The translations under genes were made by a program, and so were the position numbers. This document shows, piece by piece, positions 35,744 through 46,950 of a stretch of 64,000 nt of DNA. Below the pieces are notes generated by a model. The model saw nothing but the letters and a program-made list of their open reading frames with translations. It did no database searches and was not told where the DNA came from. Source of the DNA: Tethya wilhelma (Eukaryota; Porifera; Demospongiae; Tethyida; Tethyidae); the NCBI GenBank assembly GCA_964030475.1, contig CAXIPT010000005.1, positions 3,829,779-3,893,778 of the forward strand, given 5' to 3'. Within the stretch, counting starts at the first letter, position 1. Each line of letters starts with the position of its first letter.

Positions 35744-35921
35744 AGTCCCGATGGATTTGGATGTCAAGATGAAGGCAGTCATGCTTGGTGCATGCTTCCT
35801 TATTGTAAGCTCTTCTTTAAATTTGTGAAATAGTAGTATACTAATACCTGTATCTATTGTTCTATAGGACTTCATGTTTTTTGAGCAAAGTGGCAATAAT
35901 AACAACCGAAGTACGTGGTAG
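33701..35921 (+). CDS. Phospholipid scramblase, copy B
   Basis: Eight exons (33701-33719, 34033-34143, 34214-34291, 34614-34693, 34805-35026, 35088-35190, 35746-35804, 35868-35921) give 241 residues. Seven of the eight exons have exactly the same length as in copy A and differ from it by few bases; exon 5 is nearly identical. The last exon is longer and ends NNNNRSTW. All family features match A: the CTGWCCFCC cysteine cluster, the [14 protein letters not shown] calcium loop and the C-terminal helix. The gap from the stop of A to the start of B is only 320 bp. Intron 3 contains its own foldback element. This is a recent tandem duplicate, or a pair kept similar by gene conversion. Confidence 0.93.
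34373..34570. mobile_element. (CT)n run and a foldback element in scramblase B intron 3
   Basis: A CT run (about 34373-34406) is followed by a 160-bp unit with GTGTTTCCCCCAAAGAGGGG at the left and its diverged inverse (CTTTA...CTGGGGGAAACATT) at the right. Copy A lacks this unit at the same intron position. Confidence 0.7.
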
Positions 35922-36245
35922 ACTGTTTCCTGAAACCCATAAGTATACATATATATTCACTTATATGAATGATGGACTATCGATGTAGTTGTTTTTGTTT
36001 TTTTAAGTACCTAAGACTGTTAAGTATAAGAACTCTGCCAATTATTGCTTATTTGTGTTGAAAAAGTAATTAAGTTTTAGAAACCAGTACAATTTTCTGC
36101 ATTCTGGCCGCATGCAGAGCAGCTATATATATAGGCTCTAGAGTGTTATTTATGGCTCTGCATAATTATGCATGAAGTGATAGGTAAGGGCGTGGCTGGG
36201 AATCTGGGTGGAATTATTCGCAAAATAACCTGAAACCAGCTCAAA

Positions 36246-37103
<858 letters not shown>

Positions 37104-37254
37104 ACTGTAACATTACGGCACACAGCTGTTCCTCATAAACTTTTAGTTAGTTTTGACAAGATTGTAACAATAGTTTTGCTATCCAGAATGCATTTTTTGT
37201 ATATGACATTATGGTACATTGCTATTCTAAACAATCGCATACTATGTTCAACTG

Positions 37255-38553
37255 TTACCTTCTAGAACGACTATAGTGTTCACTTTTGTCTCTTCTTCTT
37301 TCTCTCGATCGACTCCTGCTTCGTGATCGATGTCTTTGATATCTTTCTCTCTCTCTGCTTCTTTCAGGCGATGGTGAATGTGAATAGCTCCTTGGTCTTC
37401 TCCTGGAGTAACTATCAGACTTGTACCTTGAGGCCTGTCTCTCATCTTCTCTCTCATCTTCTCTAGACCTTCTATGTTTAGTCTCTGAGTGTTTAGATCT
37501 TGATGCTTCATCTCTAAATGTGTCAGCTACTCTTTCCCTCTCATGCCTGCTGCCTCTTGGTCCATCATTATCACCACCTCTGTCTCTGTCCCTCACAGAC
37601 TGCTTCTCTCTGTCAGATTCTGACTGTCCCTTCTCTTCACTTTCTGAATCAGTAGACTCTCGTCTTTTTCTTAGTTTTCTCTTTTTCTTCTTGTGTTTTT
37701 CTTTCTTAGATTTCTTCTTCTTCACCTCTGGTTCAGGACTGGGAGACTCAGAGGGAGTTGGACTAGGAGTGGGGGTCTTTGGGGCACACCCCTTTTCAAT
37801 GATCTCGTTACCATCTGCATCCTTAGGTCTCCTGTACTCTTTGACATGATCCACTCGAATGGTCCGACCACACAACTGTTAGTGAGAGAAACAAAATGAA
37901 CACAGAACTATACTCCACATTAAAATACAAAACTAGCCTCACTTCCAGGCTAGTAAAGGGGAGAGCCTGGGAATGAGGTGAAAAGGTACTATTGATTATG
38001 ATACTTGGTGTAGGTATACCTTTATCCCATTGAAGTTGTCCACAGCTAGGATGGTGCTCCTCTGGTCCTCATAGCAGAGGAAACAGAACCCTTTAGGCTT
38101 TCCTGACTTCTTATCACGCACTAGATTAATATTGATGATCTCACCATACCTAGTGTATAGCCACAGGCATATGTGTTTTACGTGCAAGTTTGTAAATATT
38201 ACACGGGGAAATGTCTTACTGTGAAAACACTGACAGCACATCACCTTCTGTCAAGCCATAGTCGAGCCCACCTGTTGTATTGCAATACAAATGTAAAGTA
38301 TAATGTATGCATACTGTCTAGATCTAGTTCATAAACAACAAAACGGTGGTATGGTGTGCGAACCTATGAAAATGTAGGCACTGTCTGAGTACATGTCATG
38401 CCATGACTTCTTAGAGTCCAGACCCAGCTTGAGTTCCTGCTCATTTAACTTCTGTATGGCCTTCACGTTACTAGGGGGGAAAAGCATATATCATATTCGA
38501 TGTGCAAGTTTAATAATTTCTATATTATCTATGTTTCTAGCAACTCACTTCAT
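37255..38553 (-). CDS. RBMX2: RNA-binding motif protein, X-linked 2 (Ist3/Snu17 homologue)
   Basis: Five exons (38549-38553, 38364-38470, 38220-38271, 38020-38149, 37255-37875) give 304 residues. RBMX2 is the animal homologue of yeast Ist3/Snu17, a nuclear subunit of the RES complex in the activated spliceosome. An RRM spans about residues 30-115: [20 protein letters not shown] holds RNP2, [20 protein letters not shown] holds RNP1, and [19 protein letters not shown] closes it, all near-diagnostic for the family. The C-terminal half is a poly-Lys tract followed by an RS/RE-rich tail ([12 protein letters not shown]), usual for this protein. Exon 1 codes for only the ATG and two bases of the next codon. 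The gene is divergent from COG3. Stretches of CT-rich plus-strand ORF opposite the tail are shadows. Confidence 0.93.
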
Positions 38554-38659
38554 TTTGCTTGCAGTTTCAGTGTCTACTTCTAATAAAAGCGCACCTTACA
38601 GCAGACGTTGTCGACCCTGTACCTATTAACAGACCATTTCTGCTTCTGCTGTGAAAGAA
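38554..38659. promoter_or_regulatory. Bidirectional promoter of RBMX2 and COG3
   Basis: Start codons are 106 bp apart on opposite strands, so the core promoters and both 5' leaders must share this interval. No TATA box is seen. Confidence 0.6.
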
Positions 38660-40918
38660 ATGGCTCTTCGAGACAAATTGAGTCAGTGGGACTCGAAATT
38701 AGCTCCTCTAACTGATAAACAGAAAGATGGCTACACAGAACTGAGCACAGTTGCAGCATTCAGACCACTCCCTGTTGAGGTATTTATAGCAAACAGCATG
38801 AACAAGCTGTATTACAGTATAGTACATTTTTATGATGGTTGGTGTTGATCTGTTGGTAGCTTCCCGTTGGATATGGCTCTGACCAACCAGCATCAGATAT
38901 ACATGAGACCAGTGGAGGGATGGGAAGAATGGAAAACTCCCAACAGGTATGTGTACTCTCAATCCAAACATTCTGGATTGTATGCTGTCCTACAGTTATT
39001 TTATGCTGGCTCTAGATCTTACATGCATGTGAGTTTGTGAACTACAGTCAGTAACAAACCATTGTCATGTTCACAGTTCCTAGCCTGGTTTGATGAGGTG
39101 GAGTGTCAGGTACAAGGTGAACGGGAGAGGTGCTACAGGTTAGAAAACAATCGGGTCTTGCGAGAAGGCATTTCATCCTTTGCCTCTGTTCATCTTCTGT
39201 CCAGAGACTATAGCAGTCAGCTGCAGGAGTACAGGGAGCAGTGCTCCTCTTTACTAGCAGAGGTGTCTCAAGCTCTGGAGTTCTTGAAGGAGATGAAAGA
39301 GAAGCATTTGTTTGTGTCCCAGAAGACAGGGGCATTGCACCAGGCTTGTGAGCAACTAGTGGAGGAACAGGTGAGGAGCAAACTCATGTAGCTAACAGTT
39401 AAACATAGTCCACATGTGTTGTGATGGGTCTTCCTCACAGACTAAACTGGTGAACATCTCAGAGAGTATCAGTAGCAAGCTGTCTTACTTCACTGAGCTG
39501 GAGCGCATTGGAAGTAGACTCAGCTCTTCTGCTTTCTCTGTGACTGGAGATACCTTTGTTGCTACTCTGGCACGGCTGGATGAGTGCATCAACTTTGTAG
39601 AAAGAAATGTAAGTAAATGACTTTACACCTGCTCCTGTGTATGCTTTCTGAATCAGGGGTTGTACCACCAGATCCTGGTATTAGTTTCTCTTGTCCATAT
39701 ACACTCATGCACCCAGCCCCATTACAAGGAGTCTGAGGTTTATCTTGCCCGTTACAAGCAGTACCTCACAAGAGCACTCAGTCTGGTGAAACAACATGTG
39801 ATCAACACACTCAAGAATGCTACAAGGAGTGTACAGACTGGACAGGTATATTTGAGTGTAGATTAGAATACACATACATCTACTTGTTGTAGTTGTAATC
39901 TTCTCTTCCAGAGTGCTGCTGAGCCTTCAGAGGGCAATTACTCTCAATACTATGGCAAGTTCAGAACTAATGCTCCTAAAATTAAGGTACGCTGTATGCA
40001 TAGATCAGCATCTCGTGTATATGACTGTATAGTCTCAACTTTGTGCTAGCTGTTTAGCCATTTCAGTGATTGGTATGTTATAACCTCATACATACACTTC
40101 GAATTTTTCAGACTTTAATGAAAGAAATTGAGCAGAGGGTTGAGAAAGCCTCTGAGTAAGTTACAAATTATTGCTTTGGTTTTGTAACGTTTCTTTGTGT
40201 GTCAATTCACCAATAATACTGGAGGTGATTTGATTGACTAATATTTCCTCTACAGATACCATACCCTCCTTCAAGACTGTCACCAGTGCTATGTCTCTCA
40301 GAGGGGGCTCCTGTTGATGCCCACTGTCTCAGCATCCTTAGAGGAGCTGAAGAAGACCCACTCTACTGACCACTGTGGACTGGTGGGAGAATGAGCTCAT
40401 GTATCTGCACTCTAGTCATGACCCCTCTGTTCATCTCACCCCTATAGGTTAGATCTGGCTGTATTTTCCTGTCTCGTGTGTGTCAGGATGAGCATCAACT
40501 CTTCTTTCATTTCTTCAGTGTTGGCAGCTCACATCTCAAGTATGAATGCATGCATGCCTAGTAGGGCATGTTTTTACTTGCAAAATTCTCTCTCTTTGTC
40601 AGTGGTCTACTTGAGAGCCTTTGTTTTACACTCTATGATACTCTAAGACCTGTCATCATCCACACCAATCATTTTGAAACACTGGCTGAACTGTGCGGCA
40701 TTTTTAAGGTTGGCATGAATGGCAAATACGTATGCTGTGTGCAAGTGTATGAAGTTGAGTGCATCTGTGATTATAGGTTGAAATGCTGGAAGAAAGAGTG
40801 GAGCCAAAGGGTATGTATACAATAATTCTTACATGACATTTTACTGTGTTTGGGGATAGACAGTGTTTCCATCAGTTTAAGTTTCATGAGAGGAAAGAGG
40901 GGAGCTTGGTATTGCAGT

Positions 40919-40969
<51 letters not shown>

Positions 40970-43119
40970 NTCTCTCTGAAGGTGATGATCTAACTGTATT
41001 TGGTGGAGTGGTGAACCAGATGTTAGAAGATGTTCAACAAAGATTAGTATTCAGAGCTCAGGTAATGTATGCATTGTGATTTGTATGGAGATAGTGTTGC
41101 CAATCACCTGTTTAGATGTACATTCCACTCCTCTACTAGCGCTACATCCAGACTGATATTCGTGGCTATTCCCCTGCCCCTGGTGACCTGGCCTACCCTG
41201 ACAAGCTGATTGTGGCCAGTGAGGTAGCTCAGGAACAGAATGACCGTCTCAGTGATTCTGACTCAGTGTTTGAAGCCAGTGGTACCGAGGTATATACACT
41301 ATTATGGCATGTGTTAGGATGTGTAGTGTTGTAAGTACCTGTAGCCTCATCCCCAGGCCCTCTGCGTGCTACTAGTGTTGATTTATTACGTTGACGATCC
41401 TTAAAATTACGAAAATGGTAAAGATCGTCAACTTAATAAATCAATACTAGCAGCACGCAGAAGGCCTGGGAACGAGGCTAAGTACCTGTACACTGTGGGT
41501 GTTATGGTCCAAGTGGTTGCTAGCTTCATACCCAGGCCACTCCCTCTTTGTACTCTTACAAGGATTTTTTTTTGCATTAGTGAAAGAGAGAGAGAGGGGC
41601 CTGGTTATGAGAGTGGTTGTGTGCTGTATGTACTAGTTGTGTAGACAGGGAAGTCATTGTTGCTGTACTCCGTAGACTAGTCCCTCACGGGTGGTGTGTG
41701 CCTCCTTCCAGAGTGATGCCACTGACCCAGCCGCCAAGAGAACCCCTCCTCAGAGGAGGAGAAGCAAAGGGAGGAAGGTCGCTGCTGCTGACATGCACAC
41801 CATGTGGTACCCCACCGTGAGAAGAACACTCATCTGCCTCTCCAAGCTCTACAGGTGTATTGATGTAAGTGCCTGCAGAGCCACATCCTGTTGTTAGGGT
41901 GATGAGAGAGTATCGATGATATTCTGTAGAAGCCGGTGTTTGAGGGAGTGGCTCATGAGGCGTTGTCAGAGTGTGTGAAGTCACTGCACTTTGCTAGCAG
42001 TGCCATGATGGCCAAGAAGGTTAGAGTCAGCAGTGGTAGTGTTGACTATGGTGGTAGCGGTACGTGTCTATGTTGTGACTGGTGAATCATTCGTTCTTCT
42101 TATTCAGATTCCTCGAGATGCCCAGCTGTTCCTTATCAAACATCTGCTCATCTTACGAGAACAGATTGCAGCATTTGAAGTGGACTTCACTGTCACTGAG
42201 GTCTCACTGGATTGGACAAAAACCAAAGGTACAAACAAGAACAACTCAACATGTGGTTCATTTTGTACACAGATTCGGTCATCATTGTGAGAGGTTTGTT
42301 GTGTTGTGTACATATAGCTGCTGCCTATGGTTTGCTGAAGAAGAAGTCACGTTTGTTTTCACTGAATGGTAACAATGCTTTCCTCGAGTTCTTCATTGAG
42401 GGAGTGCCAGACATCGTAGAGACACACCTTGACTCTAAGAAGGTAAGCAGAGCAAACATGCACACACATCTGCTGTGATATGTGTGTATCTGGATTGATG
42501 GTCAGTGTGATGCATTGTATACACATCCTTCTTTCCTGCTCTGCTACATGTGTCGTTGTGATGTATTAGGAGGTAGACTTGCAGTTGAAGAAAGTGTGTG
42601 AGAAGTTCATCTCTGATACCTCATCCTCCCTCACTCATCCTCTCAAGAACCTCCTCTCCAAGTTTGAGGTGATCTTTCAGCTGGCAACAAAGGACAACCA
42701 TAACCCATCCACTCTGTTACACCACCAACCATTTGCCTCTGCTGGTAGGTGAACTCATACAGTGAGCATGAGGTAGAGGGCACTGCATGGTCATCATTGA
42801 TGTTCTCCTATGCTTGCAGATGAGGTGCACAAGGTGATCACTGAGAACAATAAACTGCTCAAGGCTCAGATCCCTGCCCTGAGGAAGAGCTTGACTCTCT
42901 ACTTGGCCAATGAAGAGACTGAGCACATCCTATTCAGACCTTGCAGGGTGAGCATTAATAAGAGTAACTGTCCAAATTGTAATAGCAACAATTGTATGTT
43001 CACCACTCCACCAACCCCCCAGGCTAGTGTACTACAGACATTTGAGGCCATGGGGAAGATAGTGAACCAGTACTACTCTACTGAGGACCAGTACATCATA
43101 TCGTGTCCATCACAAGATC

Positions 43120-43194
<75 letters not shown>

Positions 43195-43549
43195 CACATT
43201 ATAGCTGCATATATAACACTGTTGGTTGCATACTGTATAGCTGGAAATATTGACGGTCAAAAGATTTGACGGTGCGGAATGTAAACTAAAATATTAACCA
43301 ATTATATTAGACGATTTGTGTGTGGGCATAGTACTTGCATATACAGGACAAAATATTGGCAGATTTAAATTTGTCGACTTGGACTTTGATCGTCAAACTG
43401 TCAAATTAAATTTCCATCAATACTTCCGGCGCCATAGGGTATTACGTGTAACTGACAATGACCTAATAGGTTTTGCATGATCTTTCTCTTGTTAATTCAT
43501 GCAGGTTTCACTAATGCTGGCTTTACAGCCTAATGAAACAAATCAATGA
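38660..43549 (+). CDS. COG3: Conserved oligomeric Golgi complex subunit 3
   Basis: Twenty-one exons, all frame-compatible, give about 813 residues (human 828). Exon starts: 38660, 38860, 39077, 39441, 39717, 39912, 40112, 40256, 40448, 40603, 40777, 40982, 41140, 41712, 41930, 42108, 42318, 42570, 42820, 43023, 43505. COG3 (Sec34) is in lobe A of the COG tether, which guides retrograde vesicles within the Golgi. Diagnostic stretches: [129 protein letters not shown] Lys/Arg-rich linker ([13 protein letters not shown]) precedes MHTMWYP. An N at 40970 lies in the CT tract of the exon 12 acceptor, and foldbacks sit in introns 13 and 20. Confidence 0.95.
40919..40978 (+). repeat. (CT)n with an N, upstream of COG3 exon 12
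   Basis: A CT run of about 58 bp ends two bases before the acceptor (CTCTCTGAAG|GTGATG). The N at 40970 inside it points to an unresolved repeat length. Confidence 0.9.
41343..41479. mobile_element. Foldback MITE, AGCCTCRTNCCCAGGC family, third copy
   Basis: A hairpin of two imperfect arms of about 60 bp (AGCCTCATCCCCAGGCCCTC and inverse) with a central variant sequence. It is flanked by AAGTACCTGT on both sides (41333-41342, 41480-41489), a 10-bp target duplication. COG3 intron 13. Confidence 0.9.
41524..41612. mobile_element. Degenerate foldback, same family
   Basis: CTTCATACCCAGGCCACTCC at the left and GGGGCCTGGTTATGAG at the right are diverged inverted ends of the same family, 45 bp from the third copy. 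Confidence 0.6.
43120..43192 (+). repeat. (GT)n beginning at the donor of COG3 exon 20
   Basis: The exon ends CAAGATCAG and the intron starts GTGTGTGTG, so the 5' splice site is the first unit of the microsatellite. Confidence 0.85.
43231..43442. mobile_element. TA-flanked MITE, CCGTATAGCCGG-like family
   Basis: Left end TACTGTATAGCTGGAAATAT and right end CTTCCGGCGCCATAGGGTA are diverged inverted ends. Internal GACGGTC/GATCGTC words are also inverted. Related to 47642-47850 and 61168-61381. COG3 intron 20. Confidence 0.6.
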
Positions 43550-43785
43550 GACATTAATATCGATCTGCTAAACACTTTTTACAGTTAAGTTTTCCACAAT
43601 TAATCAATTAATGATTTATTCTGATCTATCAAAAAATAGTGATTTTCATACACAAAAAACTTGTGTACATGTACTCGATTATAACTAATTTATACTACAG
43701 CACACCACATCAATAATTAAGTGTACAGGATTACAATAAACAATGGCTTTAGGCTGCATTAATTGTGTTTATTACAAATGGATCA
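43550..43785. other. Convergent intergenic gap between COG3 and the CHY gene
   Basis: A 236-bp AT-rich spacer must carry both 3'UTRs and poly(A) sites. AATAAA occurs at about 43735 on the plus strand. Nothing else is seen. Confidence 0.6.
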
Positions 43786-46424
43786 CTAATTATCAGAGCC
43801 AGCTCTTTTGGCTTTGCCTCGTGCTCCAACTCTCTCTGATTTTTTACTGGCCGTCTTGTTCTGTGAACTCTGATACTTGTGACGGTCATTGCTATACATA
43901 GAGTAATCACAGTCATTACTGTACAGAGCTACATGACATTGTAAATCTACACCTAATCTTAACTCTTACCGATTCATCTTGGTCTTGTTCCTACATCCCT
44001 GACCTCCCTCCCAGTATGTGGTATGCTTAGAGGAGGTCATATCAGATGAACACATCACACACGGCTTGGTCCCAGTGTAAGGCTGCATGGTCATCAAATC
44101 ATACAGTGGGGTGGTGGTGATCAATATTCACAAGATTACATTGTTGGTATTTACCTGTTCCTTTGAGCAGAAGCCACAGACCATTCTGTTAGCTCTCTCC
44201 ATGGGGTGGTCCTCAGTGGAGTCATGGCACACATCACATGGATACACCTTACCACAACATGGAAACCTAAGAATAACATGTACAATCATAACATTATTAC
44301 ATATAAATCTGCACTCTCTATAAATCACATTGGGCAGGACAGGACTGCACTCACCTCAACCAACGATGGCTCTTCTTGTAGTGCTGGCATGTGCCTGTCT
44401 CCGGAAGGGGATACCCCTCTCTGATTCCTTCAATTTTCTTCCTGCTCCTTTTAACTGAGGCGGTGTCTCCTAGCTCTGGAGCCAAGACGCTTCCAGGCTG
44501 GTGCTGAATGAACTTGCACTGCTCAGCAAACAAGGTAAGCTTAGAGTGACACTTTCTACACCAGGTGAACGAGGGCTGCCCATAACTCAATCCCTTAGAA
44601 GGGTTCTCACGACCACACTCCAGACAGGTGACACTCACATCACTGGACACCAGGACAAAATCAATCGCAGTACACCTGGAAAGAGAGAGAGAGAGTTGTT
44701 TTGCGAATTAATCTTATATCTATCAATAATCATTGTAGCAACAGACGTACCCCAACATGTCCATGAAACCAACGGTAGTGGAGCCAGCATGAAGTAAGGC
44801 TGGGTGGTAGGTCACAGAGAAGGTGGAGTGACATCGCAGACAGGCATCAGTGACAGTTCTAGAAAACAATAATGAATACAGTCACATACATACTTTTATT
44901 GCACACTAGACTGAATGCAAAAAATGTGATAACAAACAAGAATAGTCACGAGTTGCACTGTACTTACTTTTCAGCAGTCATTGTGACATCACACAGTGCC
45001 TTACACCGAGTACAGCTCACCACCAGCTTGGCATTGAGGACAGCCGCAGTCCCAACGGCAGAGCTCAGCTCTAACCCATGGAGTCGGACCTCAGTGCCCC
45101 TCTTGGCTGGCAGCATGGGGAGTGAGCTAGAGTCCTCCTCATCGGGTGAAGCATCACCATCATCACCATCGTCATCATCATCATCGGAGGGTTCAGAGTC
45201 CGACTCTTCCCCCTCGCTCTCCTCCTCGGGGTCTTCGGTGCTGCCCTCTTCACTGCCAGTGGTGGGGCTGGGCATGGCTTGGAACACTGAGACAATGTTC
45301 TCTTCCAACCACTTCAAGAATGGCTGGAACATCACCTCTCCAGGCTCTCGCTTTGTTGAGAGCAAATGATCAGCAATAGCCTTTTCAAGATGAGAGGGAA
45401 ATTCACCGGGTAGCTCCTGGTCATTAGGGACTTTTATTGACAGTGGTTCTACAGGATAGTCTGACGGAAATGTGACAAGAAGGTCCACAGCATTGTGATC
45501 CTGAAGGAGAGATGACACAAAATTTAGCATAGGTGAAAACTCATTTGTCATGCACATCGATCTAAGACATACCCAATCTGGATCAGTAGGATAGACAGTG
45601 ATCCTGTACACTACACCATGGCTACCTTTCTCCACAAGAACACACTGCTCCTCTGAGAACTGGACCAGGATCTGAGCCAATTCAACCTAAGAATGTAACA
45701 TTGTAGTATAAAACCACTTACATGAGGTAAGGCAGCAATCTACAATAATATGTACGTCCAATGATATTTCAACACAACCATAACTTACCTCGCGAACATC
45801 AGATGTGTCTGTGGTCTTCTTTGACTTCTGCTTCTGTCCCTGTCCCAAAGGTTTATCAACGGCCAGCATGAAAGCTCCAAGACTCAATTTTTCGGAGGAC
45901 TTCTGAGAGGGATTTCGACCAGAGGCCTGCCTGTGACGGCCATCACTCGACCTTACACTAGTACTACTGCTACTACTACTGAGTACGTGACTACTAGACT
46001 TAGGGTGACGGTAGCGGCACTTAGAGCCATACTTGCATGTTGACTTTAGGTAGAATTGACAAACGGGTGTGTGTCTTTGCCTGGGCCTCTTGGAGGATGA
46101 GGACTGGTCATCAGGCCCAGGTGTGGGTGTGGGTGGGGTAGGGTGGACGGGATCATCTGCTACGATGTGGCCTGGTGGGGCTCCATCGGTTGAGGTAGAA
46201 GTAGAGGGTATAGAATGTCGATAACGACACTTGTCACCAAAGGGACAATCCTTTTTATTGAGAAAATACTTGCATGTTTGCTGTCGTTTCTCTCCAGAAG
46301 ACTCAAAATGAGAAATTTTACTTCTTTTGTAACTAGAACTAGCTACCTTACTACGTCTACTTTTACTGTGTGTTCCGCCTGGGTCTATGCTGCTTTGACT
46401 TCCAGCAGATTCTTGACCTAGCAT
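43786..46424 (-). CDS. CCCH-type and CHY-type zinc-finger protein
   Basis: Eight exons (45789-46424, 45573-45686, 44968-45500, 44751-44858, 44355-44675, 44155-44266, 43970-44082, 43786-43891) give about 680 residues. Two CCCH fingers lie near residues 51-70 (C-x8-C-x5-C-x3-H) and 122-140 (C-x7-C-x5-C-x3-H), the type that binds RNA. Next is a part that resembles an RWD/UEV-like fold (VDLLVTFPSDYPVEPLSIKV), an acidic Asp-rich linker, several CxxC pairs, and a CHY zinc finger (CQHYKKSHRWLRFPCCGKVY, then CDVCHDSTEDH, CGFCSKEQ and CVMC). CHY fingers occur in PIRH2-type ubiquitin ligases and Hot13, but here no RING follows; the C-terminus is a basic tail. Role unknown; RNA-linked or ubiquitin-linked work is inference. 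The start ATG at 46424 is uncertain because an acceptor-like CTAG overlaps it and an open stretch lies upstream. Confidence 0.85.
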
Positions 46425-46950
46425 TTACAAAAGGGAAGAGACTTGAAAATATGACTTGAGGTGTCCAACAGAACCAGATGGATCCGTACAAGTAGAGGCT
46501 TTTCCTTCTTCTTAGTGACCACTTTGGGAGTGGGTGAAGAGCAGGAGAACGAAGGCAGCTTATAAAGTCGTTTTGGCAGGTATTGCACAACACAAGCGGA
46601 TAATTAGAATATTTCTGGTATATATGTTGCACCACTATTGTGCAATACCCATAAGGTCAGAGTGCACAGGAAATTGTCATAAACCTATAAACAATGTGAC
46701 CCATTGTCGGTTTACGTTACTACAATAACATAATCATGGCACGAGATCTTTCTTTTGCACAAACACCAAAATGTAGACAAACATTAATTATTGTAATATT
46801 CTGGCATGTAGATGGACTACCTGGCATGGGCATGACATTAGATATTTTCAGTATAGTAGTTTTACTAGCTAAGACTTTCTCTTGCAACAAGACTCTACAA
46901 CAATAGATTACACTTATGACTGTTGTGTAATGTGATGGTTAGTGTCTCTC
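46425..46950. other. Spacer between the CHY gene and the MRH gene
   Basis: A minus-strand open stretch at about 46436-46580 (SPTPKVVTKKKEKPLLVRIH) could be an additional 5' exon of the CHY protein or 5'UTR. The remainder shows nothing coding. Confidence 0.4.

Noticed and set aside
37421..37849. Long plus-strand ORF rich in Leu and Ser opposite RBMX2
   Set aside because: It is the antisense shadow of the RS/RE-rich tail; the minus strand has the RRM, splice frame and family match.
44872..45369. Plus-strand ORF of 165 codons rich in Ser opposite the CHY gene
   Set aside because: It is antisense to the acidic linker of the CHY protein, which has consistent exon phases on the minus strand.
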